From: Alphaproteobacteria bacterium
GTDB lineage: Bacteria > Pseudomonadota > Alphaproteobacteria > Rhodospirillales > Rhodospirillaceae
DNA length: 64,000 nt
Direction: 5' to 3'
NCBI GenBank assembly: GCA_030604885.1
Contig: JAUVUZ010000002.1
Coordinates: 124,001-188,000 of the forward strand
Under the pieces are notes generated by a model, which worked only from the letters and a program-made list of their open reading frames with translations, did not search any database and was not told where the DNA came from. Both the position numbers and the translations under genes were made by a program. Positions 46,485-55,538 of this stretch are shown in pieces. Position 1 is the first letter of the stretch. Every line of letters starts with the position of its first letter.

Positions 46485-46895
46485 ATGCTGACTGCGGTGG
46501 TGGTGGTGCTCGTGCTGGTGTTCGGCCTCGGCGTCGCGATGGCGGCGCGCTATTTCCCCGACCGGCGGCGCATGCCCGCCAGCCCCGACGTCGCCCGTTT
46601 CGTCGGCGAGGTGCGCAGCCGCAAGCTGTTCGGCCCCGAGGGCTGCGACGACCCGGGCATCCGCAGCCTCGCCGCCGCCTACGGCTTTCGCGTCGTCGAC
46701 CGCGACGGCACCATCCTCAAGCTGCGCCGCGACCTGTGGGCCAAGTTCAAGAGCTTGAGCGCGGGCGGGCGGCTGCTCGGCATCCTGCTGTTCCCGCTCT
46801 CCGTCACCTTCGCCGCCGGGCTGCTGACGGGCCTGGGTTGGCGCCGCGGCTACGACGAACTCGTCCACCTGGATTCGGTGGCGCGGGGTTTCTAG
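46485..46895 (+). CDS. Small membrane protein of unknown function
   Basis: A 136-residue protein with an N-terminal hydrophobic segment (about 2-20) and a second near 98-116. Between them lies a basic soluble part (MPASPDVARFVGEVRSRKLFG). No family is recognised. GGAAGG lies upstream of the ATG. Its stop codon TAG overlaps the stop of the convergent GNAT gene as CTAG. Confidence 0.7.
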   Translation: MLTAVVVVLVLVFGLGVAMAARYFPDRRRMPASPDVARFVGEVRSRKLFGPEGCDDPGIRSLAAAYGFRVVDRDGTILKLRRDLWAKFKSLSAGGRLLGILLFPLSVTFAAGLLTGLGWRRGYDELVHLDSVARGF

Positions 46896-47509
46896 TCGGT
46901 CGTTTCGGTGTCGTGACGTTCCAACTGCCATTGCAGGTGACGGCGCACCGCGGGCCATTCGGCGGCGACGATGGAATAGACGCAGGTGTCGCGCAAGGAG
47001 CCGTCCTTGGCGCGCTGGTGGGCGCGCAGCACGCCGTCGAGCTTCGCCCCCAGGCGCTCGATGGCGCGGCGGCTCTGCTGGTTGAGAAAATGGGTGCGCA
47101 GTTCCACCGCCGGGCAGCCGTAGACCTCGAAGGCGTGGCCCAGCAGCAGCAGCTTGGCCTCGGTGTTGAGGCCGGTGCGGTGGACCGAGGCCGCATACCA
47201 GGTGGAGCCGATCTCGACCCGGGGCAGGGCGGCGTCCACGTTCATGAAGGTGGTCATGCCGACGATCCGGCCGGAGCGGCGGTCCGCCACCGTGAAGGGC
47301 AGCATCGTGCCCGCCTTCAGCAGCTCCAGCCGCCGCGCGATTTCCGCCGACATCGCCTCGGGCGCGGGGACGCTGGTGTACCACAGCTTCCACAGCTCGC
47401 CATCCCGCGCCGCCGCCACCAGGGCGTCGTGGTGCTCGGGCGCGAGCGGCAGGAGTTCGACGATGCGGCCGCGCAAGGCCTCGGGAAGCGGAAGCGGGGG
47501 TGCGGACAT
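46892..47509 (-). CDS. GNAT-family N-acetyltransferase
   Basis: A 205-residue RimJ/RimL-like acetyltransferase. Characteristic parts are RIVELLPLAPEHHDALVAAA near the start, RIVGMTTFMNVD and RVEIGSTWYAASVHRTGLNTEAK, then LRTHFLNQQSRRAIERLGAK. This arrangement is common in acetyltransferases annotated for ribosomal or small-molecule amines. The substrate is unknown. It sits 18 bases downstream of the GntR gene and may be co-transcribed with it. Confidence 0.88.
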   Translation of the reverse strand: MSAPPLPLPEALRGRIVELLPLAPEHHDALVAAARDGELWKLWYTSVPAPEAMSAEIARRLELLKAGTMLPFTVADRRSGRIVGMTTFMNVDAALPRVEIGSTWYAASVHRTGLNTEAKLLLLGHAFEVYGCPAVELRTHFLNQQSRRAIERLGAKLDGVLRAHQRAKDGSLRDTCVYSIVAAEWPAVRRHLQWQLERHDTETTD

Positions 47510-47527
47510 CGGAGTCTCCTGGCGGGC

Positions 47528-48265
47528 CTAATAGATGTCGATCTGATAGCGGAAGGTGTCGGCGGCGCCGGTCGAGCGGCGCCATTCGAGCGGCTGGCGG
47601 TCGTAGCCGAGGGCGAGGCGGTCGATCACCACCACCGGCCGTCCTTCGGCGATGCCGAGGGTGCGGGCGGTTTCGGCGTCGGCGGCGTCGACCGTGAGGG
47701 TTTCCCGCGCCGACGCCACCACCCGGCCGCAGTGCGCCTCGTAGAACGGATAGAGCAGGTTGCCGAATTCGGCGATGTCGATGTCCATGAGCTTGGCGAA
47801 GGCCGTCTCGGGCAGCCAGATTTCCTCCACCAGCACCACCGCGCCGCCGAGCAGGCGCAGGCGGTCGAGGCGGATGGCGCGGGCGCCCGGCTCCAGGCGC
47901 AGCGCCTCGGCGACCGCCTCGGGCGGCGTGCCGAGGCTGCGCGCCAGCACCTTGCCGTCGGGGACGATGCGCTTGCCCTGCGACGACAGCAGCCGGAAGA
48001 ACCGGAACAGCGAGTTGTCGAAGCTCGGCCGCCGCACGAAGGTGCCGCGCCCCTGGTTGCGCTCCAGCAGGCCGTCGGCCACCAGCATCTCCACCGCTTT
48101 GCGCACGGTGCCGGTGGAGACGCCGTAGGCGCGGGTCAGCTCGGCCTCGGTGGGAATCGCCTGGTCCGGCCGCCATTCGCCGCGGGTGATCCGCCCCAGC
48201 ATTTCATCGCGCAGACGGTGATAGAGGGGGAGGCGGGCGTCCTGCGGGAGGTGGGGCGATTTCAT
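47528..48265 (-). CDS. GntR-family regulator, HutC (UTRA) type
   Basis: A 245-residue repressor-type protein. A winged helix (about 12-75, with IPTEAELTRAYGVSTGTVRKAVEMLVADGLL) binds DNA. A UTRA domain (about 95-240) binds a small effector. The ATG at 48265 is chosen since the winged helix starts soon after. An ATG 123 bases upstream is an alternative. It is divergent from the amidohydrolase and permease genes and probably controls them through the AT-rich site at 48506-48529. Confidence 0.92.
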   Translation of the reverse strand: MKSPHLPQDARLPLYHRLRDEMLGRITRGEWRPDQAIPTEAELTRAYGVSTGTVRKAVEMLVADGLLERNQGRGTFVRRPSFDNSLFRFFRLLSSQGKRIVPDGKVLARSLGTPPEAVAEALRLEPGARAIRLDRLRLLGGAVVLVEEIWLPETAFAKLMDIDIAEFGNLLYPFYEAHCGRVVASARETLTVDAADAETARTLGIAEGRPVVVIDRLALGYDRQPLEWRRSTGAADTFRYQIDIY

Positions 48266-48466
48266 CTGGCGTTCCACGAGTCGTTGAATGTCGTCCCCGG
48301 AGAGGATCGCCGCCGGTTCGGTCCGCCGGTGCTCCGCGCCCGCCGCGCCCTTCGGGCACGGCCTGCCCGGTTTCGCCAAACCCTGCAATAACAGGCGCCT
48401 GGACCGATCTCCCGGGCGCGCGGACGCAGGCCGAGTCTACCTCGGGGGCGGCGGCGAGTCCACGGC

Positions 48467-48529
48467 TTGACGGAGCCGGGGAAGCTCCGTAGCCTGGGAG
48501 ACATAAAACATATAGATGAATAAATGTTT
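48467..48529 (+). promoter_or_regulatory. Promoter and candidate GntR operator
   Basis: TTGACG (48467-48472), 17 bases, TAGCCT (48490-48495) form a likely promoter for the amidohydrolase. Right after the expected start lies an AT-rich inverted repeat, AAACAT-N12-ATGTTT (48506-48529). A repressor bound there would block transcription. The rest of 48266-48560 shows no gene. Confidence 0.5.
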
Positions 48530-48560
48530 GCATGAAAGTGCACGCGCCAGGGAGGCCCAC

Positions 48561-49403
48561 ATGACCGAACTCCGGGAGAGTCCCGCTCCGTCCGCCGTCG
48601 CTCCGATCGTCGGCATCGACACCCACGCCCACATTTTCGAACGCGGCCTGCCGCTGGTCTCCGGGCGCCGCTACACCCTCGATTACGACGCCACCGAAGC
48701 CGATTATCTCGCCCATCTCGACGCGGCGGGGCTGTCGCACGGGGTGCTGGTGCAGCCGAGCTTTCTCGGCACCGACAACGGCTACATGATCGCCGCGCTG
48801 CGGCGCCACCCGGGCAAGCTCCACGGCATCGCCGCGGTGGACCCGGAGATCGGCGACGCCGCCCTCGACGAGATGGACGCCGCCGGGGTGGTGGGCATCC
48901 GCCTCAACCTCATCGGCCTGCCGATCCCCGATTGCCGCGCCGAGCCGTGGGCCGGGTTGTTCCGCCGCCTCGCCGAGCGCGACTGGGTGGTGGAGATCCA
49001 TCGCGGCGCCGCCGACGTGTCGCAGGTGGCGATGCCGCTGCTCGAATACGGCGTGCGCGTCGTCGTCGACCACTACGGCCGCCCCAACCCGGTTCTGGGC
49101 GCCGACGACGCGGGCTTCCGCGCCATGCTCGACCTCGCCCGCACCGGGCGGGTGTGGGTGAAGCTTTCCGCGCCCTATCGCGCCGAGGCCGACGCCGAGA
49201 CCGAGGCGCGGATGTCCGACCTGCTGCGCGCGGCGTTCGGGCCGTCGCGGCTGCTGTGGGGCAGCGACTGGCCCCACACCCAGTTCGAGGCCCGCGCCAG
49301 CTACGACGCCGAGTTCGCCGCGCTCGCCCGCCGCGTTCCCGACGCCGCCGAGCGGCGCCGCGTTCTCGTCGACACCCCGGCGCGGCTCTATCGCTTCGCC
49401 TGA
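48561..49403 (+). CDS. TIM-barrel amidohydrolase (COG3618 type)
   Basis: A 280-residue metal-dependent hydrolase related to lactonases such as 2-pyrone-4,6-dicarboxylate hydrolase LigI. The metal motif HxH is His22/His24 (GIDTHAHIF). Further conserved sites are VVEIHRG, VVVDHYGRPNP and LLWGSDWPHT. The start has a strong GGGAGG 5-6 bases upstream. The likely substrate is a lactone of a carboxylic acid, in line with the carboxylate-type permease downstream and the GntR regulator upstream. Confidence 0.88.
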   Translation: MTELRESPAPSAVAPIVGIDTHAHIFERGLPLVSGRRYTLDYDATEADYLAHLDAAGLSHGVLVQPSFLGTDNGYMIAALRRHPGKLHGIAAVDPEIGDAALDEMDAAGVVGIRLNLIGLPIPDCRAEPWAGLFRRLAERDWVVEIHRGAADVSQVAMPLLEYGVRVVVDHYGRPNPVLGADDAGFRAMLDLARTGRVWVKLSAPYRAEADAETEARMSDLLRAAFGPSRLLWGSDWPHTQFEARASYDAEFAALARRVPDAAERRRVLVDTPARLYRFA

Positions 49404-49488
49404 GGCGCCACTGTCGTCACAATCGCGCGTCGGCGCGTCGGGCGGGGTCTTCCGGCGCGAACCGGGGCGAACACGGGAGGAACGGGGA

Positions 49489-50796
49489 ATGATGAGTTTG
49501 CTGGTGGTGCTGGCGATCGTGATCTCGATCGCCCTCGGATACCGCACCAAGATCAACACCGGCTTTTTCGCGATCGCCTTCGCCTATCTGCTCGGCTGCT
49601 TCGTGCTCGGCCTCAAGGCGCCCGAGGTGATCCGGATGTGGCCGATCCAGATCTTCTTCGTGATCTTCGCGGTGTCGGTGTTCTACAACTTCGCGCTGGT
49701 CAACGGCACCCTCGAAAAGCTCGCCGGGCACCTGATGTATTCCTGCCGGTCGTTCCCCTACCTGCTGCCGTTCGCGGTGTTCCTCGCCGCCACGGCGATC
49801 GCGGCGCTGGGCGCGGGCTTCTACACCGTGCTCGCGTTCATGGCGCCGATCACCCTGCTGCTGTGCGACAAGACCGGCATGAGCAAGATGATCGGCGCGA
49901 TGGCGGTCAACTACGGCGCGCTGGCGGGTGCGAACTTCATGACCAGCCAGAGCGGCCTGATCTTCCGCGGCCTGATGCAGAACGCCGGGGTGGCGCCCGA
50001 CGTCGCCTTCGTCAACGCCATCGCCATCTTCGCCAGCACGATGATCATTCCGGTGAGCGTGCTCGGCGTGCTGGTGTTCTCGAACGGCCACCGCGCGGCG
50101 ATGAACGGCGCGGCCGACGCGGCGGCGCGTCCGGAGCCCTTCGACGCGACGCAGAAGACCACCCTCGCCCTGATCTTCACGATGATGGCGATCGTGCTCG
50201 GCGCGCCGCTGCTCCACCTCGCGTTCCCCGCCAACGCCGCCATCGCCTTCGTCAACGCGAAGATGGACATCGGCCTGGTGGCGAGCGTGTTCTCGGTGGT
50301 GGCGCTGCTGCTGCGCCTGGGCGACGAGAAGAAGGTGGTGGCGATGGTGCCGTGGAGCACCCTGATCATGATCTGCGGCGTCGGCATGCTGATCTCGGTG
50401 GCGATCAAGGCCGGGACCATCGACCTGCTCGCCTCGTGGGTCACCGCCAGCCTGCCCGGCGCCCTGGTGCCGCTGGCGATGGGCGTGGTGGGCGGGGTGA
50501 TGTCGCTGTTCTCCAGCACCCTCGGCGTGGTGACGCCCGCGCTGTTCCCCACCGTGCCGACCATCGCCGCCGCCACCGGCATCGACCCGATGGTGCTGTT
50601 CGTCAGCATCGTCGTCGGCGCGCAGGCCTCGGCGATCTCGCCGTTCTCCTCGGGCGGCAGCCTGGTGCTCGGCTCGTGCGCCACCGACGAGGGGCGGGCG
50701 AAGCTGTTCCCGCAGCTCCTGTTCCACGCGGTGCCGATCGGCGGCGTGGCGGCGCTCGGGTTCGTCGCCCTGCTGTCGCTGGCGTTCCGAGGGTAG
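49489..50796 (+). CDS. SLC13/MatC-like carboxylate permease
   Basis: A 435-residue inner-membrane protein with about eleven to twelve membrane segments. It resembles the MatC/DcuC-like group of dicarboxylate carriers (GYRTKINTGFFAIAFAYLLG near the start, GAQASAISPFSSGGSLVLG near the end). It probably imports a di- or tricarboxylate. It follows the amidohydrolase by 85 bases on the same strand. GGGAGG lies upstream of the first of two adjacent ATGs. Confidence 0.85.
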   Translation: MMSLLVVLAIVISIALGYRTKINTGFFAIAFAYLLGCFVLGLKAPEVIRMWPIQIFFVIFAVSVFYNFALVNGTLEKLAGHLMYSCRSFPYLLPFAVFLAATAIAALGAGFYTVLAFMAPITLLLCDKTGMSKMIGAMAVNYGALAGANFMTSQSGLIFRGLMQNAGVAPDVAFVNAIAIFASTMIIPVSVLGVLVFSNGHRAAMNGAADAAARPEPFDATQKTTLALIFTMMAIVLGAPLLHLAFPANAAIAFVNAKMDIGLVASVFSVVALLLRLGDEKKVVAMVPWSTLIMICGVGMLISVAIKAGTIDLLASWVTASLPGALVPLAMGVVGGVMSLFSSTLGVVTPALFPTVPTIAAATGIDPMVLFVSIVVGAQASAISPFSSGGSLVLGSCATDEGRAKLFPQLLFHAVPIGGVAALGFVALLSLAFRG

Positions 50797-50799
50797 GGG

Positions 50800-50819
50800 G
50801 AGAGGGGCTCGGCCCTCTC
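50800..50819. terminator. Shared terminator hairpin
   Basis: GAGAGGG (50800-50806) pairs with 50813-50819 across a 6-base loop, between the convergent permease and ABC-F genes. The T-tracts are weak. Confidence 0.5.
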
Positions 50820-52735
50820 TACTCCTGTTCCGCCTCGGCGGTCTCGTAGTCTTCCATCGCCTGCATCCACGCGGCCTCGGCCTCCGCGATGCGGGCGTTG
50901 AGGGCGCCCAGGTCCTTTTGCAGCGCCACCACCTGGGCGCCGCCCTCGCGCTCGTAGAGCTTCGGGTCGGCCAGCGCGTTTTCCAGCTTCGACGCCTGGG
51001 CCGAGAGTTTTTCCAGCGCCTTTTCCGCCTCCGTCACCTTCTTCTTCAAGGGCGCGAGCTGGGCGCGCTTTTCGGCGCGCTGGCGGCGGTCCTCGCGGCG
51101 GTCGGGGGCGTCGTCGCGCGGCGGCGCGTCGTCGCGGCCCTCGCGGGCGGCGGCGCGGCGCTCCTCCAGCAGGGTGCGGCGATAGTCGGAAAGGTCGCCT
51201 TCGTAGGGGGTGCAGGTGCCGTCGGCCACCCGCCACAGGCGGTCGGCCACCATCTCCACCAGATGGGTGTCGTGGGAGATCAGGATCACCGCGCCGTCGT
51301 AGGCGTTGAGCGCCGCCACCAGCGCCGCGCGGGAGTCGATGTCGAGGTGGTTGGTGGGTTCGTCGAGGATCAGGACGTGGGGCGCCTCCCGCGTCATCAG
51401 CGCGAACAGCAGCCGCGCCTTCTCGCCGCCCGACAAGGTCGAGACCTTGCTGTCCGCCAGCTCGGCGCCGAAGCCGAAACGGCCGAGGTGGGCGCGCACC
51501 TTGGTCTCGTTGGCCATCGGCATCTTCTGCGCCATGTGGGCGTAGGGCGTGGCGGAGAGGTCCAGCTCGTCGGCCTGATGCTGGGCGAAATAGCCGAACT
51601 TCAGCTTCGGCGAGCGGCGCATCTCGCCCTCCATCAGCCCCAGGCGGTCGGAGAGCACCTTCGCCAGGGTCGACTTGCCGTTGCCGTTGGCGCCGAGCAG
51701 GGCGATGCGGTCGTCGGTGTCGATGCGCAGGTCGAGCTTTTTCAGCACCGCCCGGCCGTCGTACCCGGCGACGCCGTTCTCGATCACGATCAGCGGCGGC
51801 GACAGCGGTTCCGGATCGGGGAAGTCGAAGGACACCGCCTTCTCCTCCACGATCGGCACCGGAACCTCCATCTTTTCCAGCATCTTGATGCGGCTCTGCG
51901 CCTGCCGCGCCTTGGTCGCCTTGGCGCGGAAGCGGTCGATGAAGCCCTGAATCTTGCGGCGCTGCTCCAACTGCTTGGTGAGCGCCTTGGCGGCGAGGTC
52001 GAGCTTCAGCCGCCGCGTCGTCTCGAAGGCGTCGTAGTTGCCGCCGTAGGCCACCAGCCGCTTGGCGTCGAGATGCACGATGCGGTCGGGCACCGCGTTC
52101 AACAGGTCGCGGTCGTGGGAAATCAGAATCAGCGTGCCGGGATAGGCGGCGAGGTGGTTCTGCAACCACAGCGTCGCTTCGAGGTCCAGGTGGTTGGTCG
52201 GTTCGTCGAGCAGCAGCAGGTCGGGGCGGGGGAACAGCGCCGCCGCCAGCGCCACGCGCATCCGCCAGCCGCCCGAGAACTGCTCCACCGGCAGGCCGTG
52301 CTGCTCCGCCGCGAAGCCGAGGCCGGTGAGAATCGCCGCCGCCCGCGCCGGGGCGGAATGGGCGTCGATGGCGATCAGGCGTTCGTGAATCTCGGCGATC
52401 CGCAAGCCGGACTCCGCCGCGTGCGCGGTTTCGAGCGCCGCCAGCTCGTCCAGCAGCGCCTTGCGCTCCGCGTCCGCGTTCAGCACCCAGTCGAGCAGGC
52501 TGGTCTCGCCGGAGGGGATGTCCTGCGACACCCAGCCGAGCTTGATCCGCGGCCGCAGCGCCAGGGAGCCGCCCGAAGGCTGCGCCTCGCCGCGGATCAT
52601 CCGGAACAGGGTGGTCTTGCCCGAGCCGTTGCGCCCCACCAGGCCGACGCGCTGGCCCTGGGCGATGTGGACGGTGGCGCCCTCGAACAGGACGCGGGGG
52701 CCGATGCGGTAGCCGAGGTCGTTGATGTGCAGCAT
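50819..52735 (-). CDS. ABC-F family ATPase
   Basis: A 638-residue cytoplasmic protein of two ABC ATPase domains with no membrane part. Domain 1 has GRNGSGKTT (about 34-42) and FSGGWRMRVALAAA, and domain 2 has GANGNGKST and LSGGEKARLLFAL. The linker between them is the ABC-F signature region. A C-terminal coiled coil (about 560-635) follows. ABC-F proteins act on ribosomes. Its length and start (MLHINDLGYRIGPRVLF) are closest to the YheS/Uup types. Confidence 0.92.
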   Translation of the reverse strand: MLHINDLGYRIGPRVLFEGATVHIAQGQRVGLVGRNGSGKTTLFRMIRGEAQPSGGSLALRPRIKLGWVSQDIPSGETSLLDWVLNADAERKALLDELAALETAHAAESGLRIAEIHERLIAIDAHSAPARAAAILTGLGFAAEQHGLPVEQFSGGWRMRVALAAALFPRPDLLLLDEPTNHLDLEATLWLQNHLAAYPGTLILISHDRDLLNAVPDRIVHLDAKRLVAYGGNYDAFETTRRLKLDLAAKALTKQLEQRRKIQGFIDRFRAKATKARQAQSRIKMLEKMEVPVPIVEEKAVSFDFPDPEPLSPPLIVIENGVAGYDGRAVLKKLDLRIDTDDRIALLGANGNGKSTLAKVLSDRLGLMEGEMRRSPKLKFGYFAQHQADELDLSATPYAHMAQKMPMANETKVRAHLGRFGFGAELADSKVSTLSGGEKARLLFALMTREAPHVLILDEPTNHLDIDSRAALVAALNAYDGAVILISHDTHLVEMVADRLWRVADGTCTPYEGDLSDYRRTLLEERRAAAREGRDDAPPRDDAPDRREDRRQRAEKRAQLAPLKKKVTEAEKALEKLSAQASKLENALADPKLYEREGGAQVVALQKDLGALNARIAEAEAAWMQAMEDYETAEAEQE

Positions 52736-52834
52736 GGCGGCGGTGATACCACATGCCCCCCGGTCGGCCAAGTGGGCGGCGCGCTCGGCGGAATCTCCCT
52801 CATCCGCCCCTGAAAAAAATGCACCATCGCGCGG

Positions 52835-52863
52835 TTGCGTTCGGCATGGGATGCGGGTATGTA
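52835..52863 (+). promoter_or_regulatory. Candidate ndk promoter
   Basis: TTGCGT (52835-52840), 17 bases, TATGTA (52858-52863), about 100 bases upstream of ndk and after the divergent ABC-F gene. Confidence 0.55.
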
Positions 52864-52966
52864 ATGCGGCCAGTCTGGGCCTGCGTGCGGCGCATCCCCC
52901 CGGACGCCGCCGGTGCGGCCGTTCCCGGCCCCGGCGAACCTCACAGGACCAAACACAAGGAATTTC

Positions 52967-53392
52967 ATGATGGGCGTTGAACGCACGTTCTCTATCGTCA
53001 AGCCGGACGCCACGCGCCGCAACCTCGTCGGCAAGATCTGCGCCCGCTTCGAGGAAGCCGGCCTGCGCATCGTCGCGCAGAAGCGCATCCAGATGACCCG
53101 CGAACAGGCCGAGGGCTTCTACGGCGTCCACCGCGAGCGCGCCTTCTTCGGCGAGCTCGTCGAGTTCATGATCTCCGGCCCGGTGGTCGTGCAGGTGCTG
53201 GAAGGCGAAAACGCGATCGCGCGCAACCGCGAGATCATGGGCGCCACCAACCCGGCCAACGCCGCCCCGGGCACCATCCGCGCCGACTTCGCGGAATCCA
53301 TCGAAGCCAACTCGGTCCACGGCTCCGACGCTCCGGAAACCGCCGCCGAGGAAATCGCCTACTTCTTCTCGAAGTGCGAAATCGTCGGCTAA
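52967..53392 (+). CDS. ndk: Nucleoside diphosphate kinase
   Basis: Ndk transfers phosphate between nucleoside di- and triphosphates through a phosphohistidine, here His118 ([12 protein letters not shown]). The 141-residue length and [17 protein letters not shown] at the start are typical. Two ATGs stand side by side, and the first has AAGGA 5 bases upstream. A strong terminator follows. Confidence 0.98.
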   Translation: MMGVERTFSIVKPDATRRNLVGKICARFEEAGLRIVAQKRIQMTREQAEGFYGVHRERAFFGELVEFMISGPVVVQVLEGENAIARNREIMGATNPANAAPGTIRADFAESIEANSVHGSDAPETAAEEIAYFFSKCEIVG

Positions 53393-53419
53393 ACCCGACA
53401 CCCTCGCCCGAGATCGCGC

Positions 53420-53449
53420 AAACGGCCCGGAGTTCGCTCCGGGCCGTTT
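53420..53449 (+). terminator. Intrinsic terminator of ndk
   Basis: A 13-base-pair perfect stem (53420-53432 with 53437-53449; arm AAACGGCCCGGAG) with a TTCG tetraloop, 27 bases after the ndk stop. The T-tract is short. Confidence 0.85.
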
Positions 53450-53489
53450 CGCATGTGGGGTGAAAACCAGGCCGGGTGCTGCCCGGACC

Positions 53490-53640
53490 CGCGAAGGGGC
53501 TTGGCCCCTTCGATCCCATTCGCTGGGGTTTTTTCCGCGAAGCGGGATCAGCCCGTCACGCCGCGCGATGGTCGTATCCCGCTACGCGGAAAAACCAAAA
53601 CGAATGGGAGGTGCGGAGGGACCGAGTCCCTCCGCGACCT
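53490..53640. repeat. Large palindromic element, dispersed family
   Basis: Two inverted arms (53514-53548 and 53576-53609) match over most of 35 bases, with outer parts TCCCATTCG and inner parts CCGCG.AGCGGGAT. Each arm is flanked outside by a hairpin (53492-53512 and 53613-53635). The second hairpin is followed on the plus strand by CTTTTTCTTTTC, a terminator tail. A partial copy is at 34090-34200. Confidence 0.7.
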
Positions 53641-53649
53641 TTTTCTTTT

Positions 53650-54297
53650 CTAAATCTTGGGGTTCACCGCAGCATCCGGCAGCCCCGCTCCCGAAACGAC
53701 GACGCGCTCGCCCTCGACGCAGGCGCGGCCGGTGGCAATCAGGCGGATGGCTTCGGGGTAGATGCGGTGCTCGCTCAGGAGCACGCGGGCGGCGAGGGTG
53801 TCGGGGGTATCGTCGGGGGCGACCGGGACGGCGGCCTGGATGACGATGGGTCCGGTATCGCAATCGGGTCGGACGAAGTGGACGGTGCATCCGGTGAAGC
53901 GGACGCCGTCGGCCAGGGCGCGGGCGTGGGTATCGAGGCCCTTGTAGGCGGGCAGGAGCGAGGGGTGGATGTTGACGAGGCGGTCGCGCCAGTGCGCGAC
54001 GAAGCCGGGGGTGAGCAGGCGCATGAAGCCCGCGAGGCAGACGAGTTGGGCGTTCGCGGCTTCGAGTTCGGCGGTGAGGGCGGCTTCGAAGGGTTCGCGG
54101 CCGGGGTAGGCCTTGTGGTCGACGGTGGCGGTGGCGATTCCGGCGCGGGCGGCGGCGTCGAGGCCCGCCGCGCCGGGAACGTTGGCGACCACCCGCACGA
54201 TTTCGGCGGGGAAGCCCGGATCGGCGCACGCGTCGATCAGGGCCTGTAGGTTGGATCCGCGCCCCGAGATCAGGACGCCGAGTCGCAGTCGGCTCAT
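53650..54297 (-). CDS. purN: Phosphoribosylglycinamide formyltransferase PurN
   Basis: PurN uses 10-formyltetrahydrofolate to formylate GAR in purine synthesis. The 215-residue protein has the phosphate loop [10 protein letters not shown] (11-20) and the catalytic residues Asn109, His111 ([12 protein letters not shown]) and Asp147 (DTGPIV). It overlaps the purM stop by ATGA. Confidence 0.98.
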   Translation of the reverse strand: MSRLRLGVLISGRGSNLQALIDACADPGFPAEIVRVVANVPGAAGLDAAARAGIATATVDHKAYPGREPFEAALTAELEAANAQLVCLAGFMRLLTPGFVAHWRDRLVNIHPSLLPAYKGLDTHARALADGVRFTGCTVHFVRPDCDTGPIVIQAAVPVAPDDTPDTLAARVLLSEHRIYPEAIRLIATGRACVEGERVVVSGAGLPDAAVNPKI

Positions 54298-55460
54298 CGT
54301 TCCGCCCGGGTGCGGCGCGGGTCGAAGCCGGAGACGACGCAGGTGGGGTCTTCGGCGCCCGCCTCGATGCGGCCGATGTCGTAGACCGCCTCGCCCGCGG
54401 CTTCGAGGGCCTGGGTGACGGCGGCGACCGCCTCGGGGGCGACGACCACCACCATGCCGATGCCGCAGTTGAAGGTGCGGAGCATTTCCGGCAGGGCGAC
54501 GCCGCCCTGTTCGGCGAGCCACGCGAACACGGTTGGCACCGGGAAGCGGCGGCCGTCGATCATCGCGTGCAGGCCCTTGGGCAGCACGCGCGGCACGTTT
54601 TCGGTCATGCCGCCGCCGGTGATGTGGGCGAAGCCCTTGACGCCGCCCGCCTTGATCGCGGCGAGGCAGGATTTGACGTAGATGCGCGTCGGCACCAGCA
54701 GCGCCTCGCCGACGGTTTTGCCCGGCGCGAACGGCGCGGCGTCGGCGAACGACAGGCCCGAGCGTTCGACGATGCGGCGCACCAGCGAGAAGCCGTTGGA
54801 GTGGACGCCGTGGGAGGCGAGGCCGAGGATCACGTCGCCCGCCCGGATGGTGCGGCCGGTGATGACGTTCGCCCGCTCCGCCGCGCCGACGCAGAAGCCC
54901 GCGAGGTCGTAGTCGCCGTCGGCATACATGCCGGGCATTTCGGCGGTTTCGCCGCCGATCAGGGCGCAGCCCGCCTGGCGGCAGCCTTCGGCGATGCCCG
55001 CGACGATGGCGCGCCCGGCCTCCACCGAAAGGCGGCCGGTGGCGAAGTAGTCGAGGAACAGCAGCGGCTCGGCGCCCTGGACGACGAGGTCGTTGGCGCA
55101 CATCGCCACCAGGTCGATGCCGACGAAATCGTGGATGCCGGTGTCGATGGCGATTTTCAGCTTGGTGCCGACGCCGTCGGTGGAGGACACCAGGATCGGG
55201 TCGGTGAATCCGGCGGCGCGCAGGTCGAACAGCGCGCCGAAGCCGCCCAATTCGGTATCCGCGCCGGGGCGCATGGTCGAGCGCGCCAGCGGCTTGATCG
55301 CCTCGACGAGGGCGTCGCCGGCGTCGATGTCGACGCCCGCGTCGCGGTAGCTGAGGCCGTTGCCGCCCCGGCCGTTCTCGGGAAAACTGGAAATGGCCGC
55401 ACCTTTTGTTAGAGTGGTCTCGCGCGTGGCGGATTTTTCCCGCCGACGCGGTTGAACCAT
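54294..55460 (-). CDS. purM: Phosphoribosylformylglycinamidine cyclo-ligase PurM
   Basis: PurM closes the imidazole ring to make AIR. The conserved part starts [21 protein letters not shown] and continues with [24 protein letters not shown] and [11 protein letters not shown]. The 388 residues from the ATG at 55460 include about 35 poorly conserved residues at the N-terminus. A strong AAAGGTG lies before an in-frame ATT that would give a more usual length, so the true start is uncertain. It overlaps purN by ATGA. Confidence 0.95.
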   Translation of the reverse strand: MVQPRRREKSATRETTLTKGAAISSFPENGRGGNGLSYRDAGVDIDAGDALVEAIKPLARSTMRPGADTELGGFGALFDLRAAGFTDPILVSSTDGVGTKLKIAIDTGIHDFVGIDLVAMCANDLVVQGAEPLLFLDYFATGRLSVEAGRAIVAGIAEGCRQAGCALIGGETAEMPGMYADGDYDLAGFCVGAAERANVITGRTIRAGDVILGLASHGVHSNGFSLVRRIVERSGLSFADAAPFAPGKTVGEALLVPTRIYVKSCLAAIKAGGVKGFAHITGGGMTENVPRVLPKGLHAMIDGRRFPVPTVFAWLAEQGGVALPEMLRTFNCGIGMVVVVAPEAVAAVTQALEAAGEAVYDIGRIEAGAEDPTCVVSGFDPRRTRAER

Positions 55461-55538
55461 ACGGTTTCCGGCGCCTTTTTGCAAAGGCGCTCGCGCGGCT
55501 TTTTCGGCCGCGGGCGGAACGGGCGAAAGGACGAGGAA

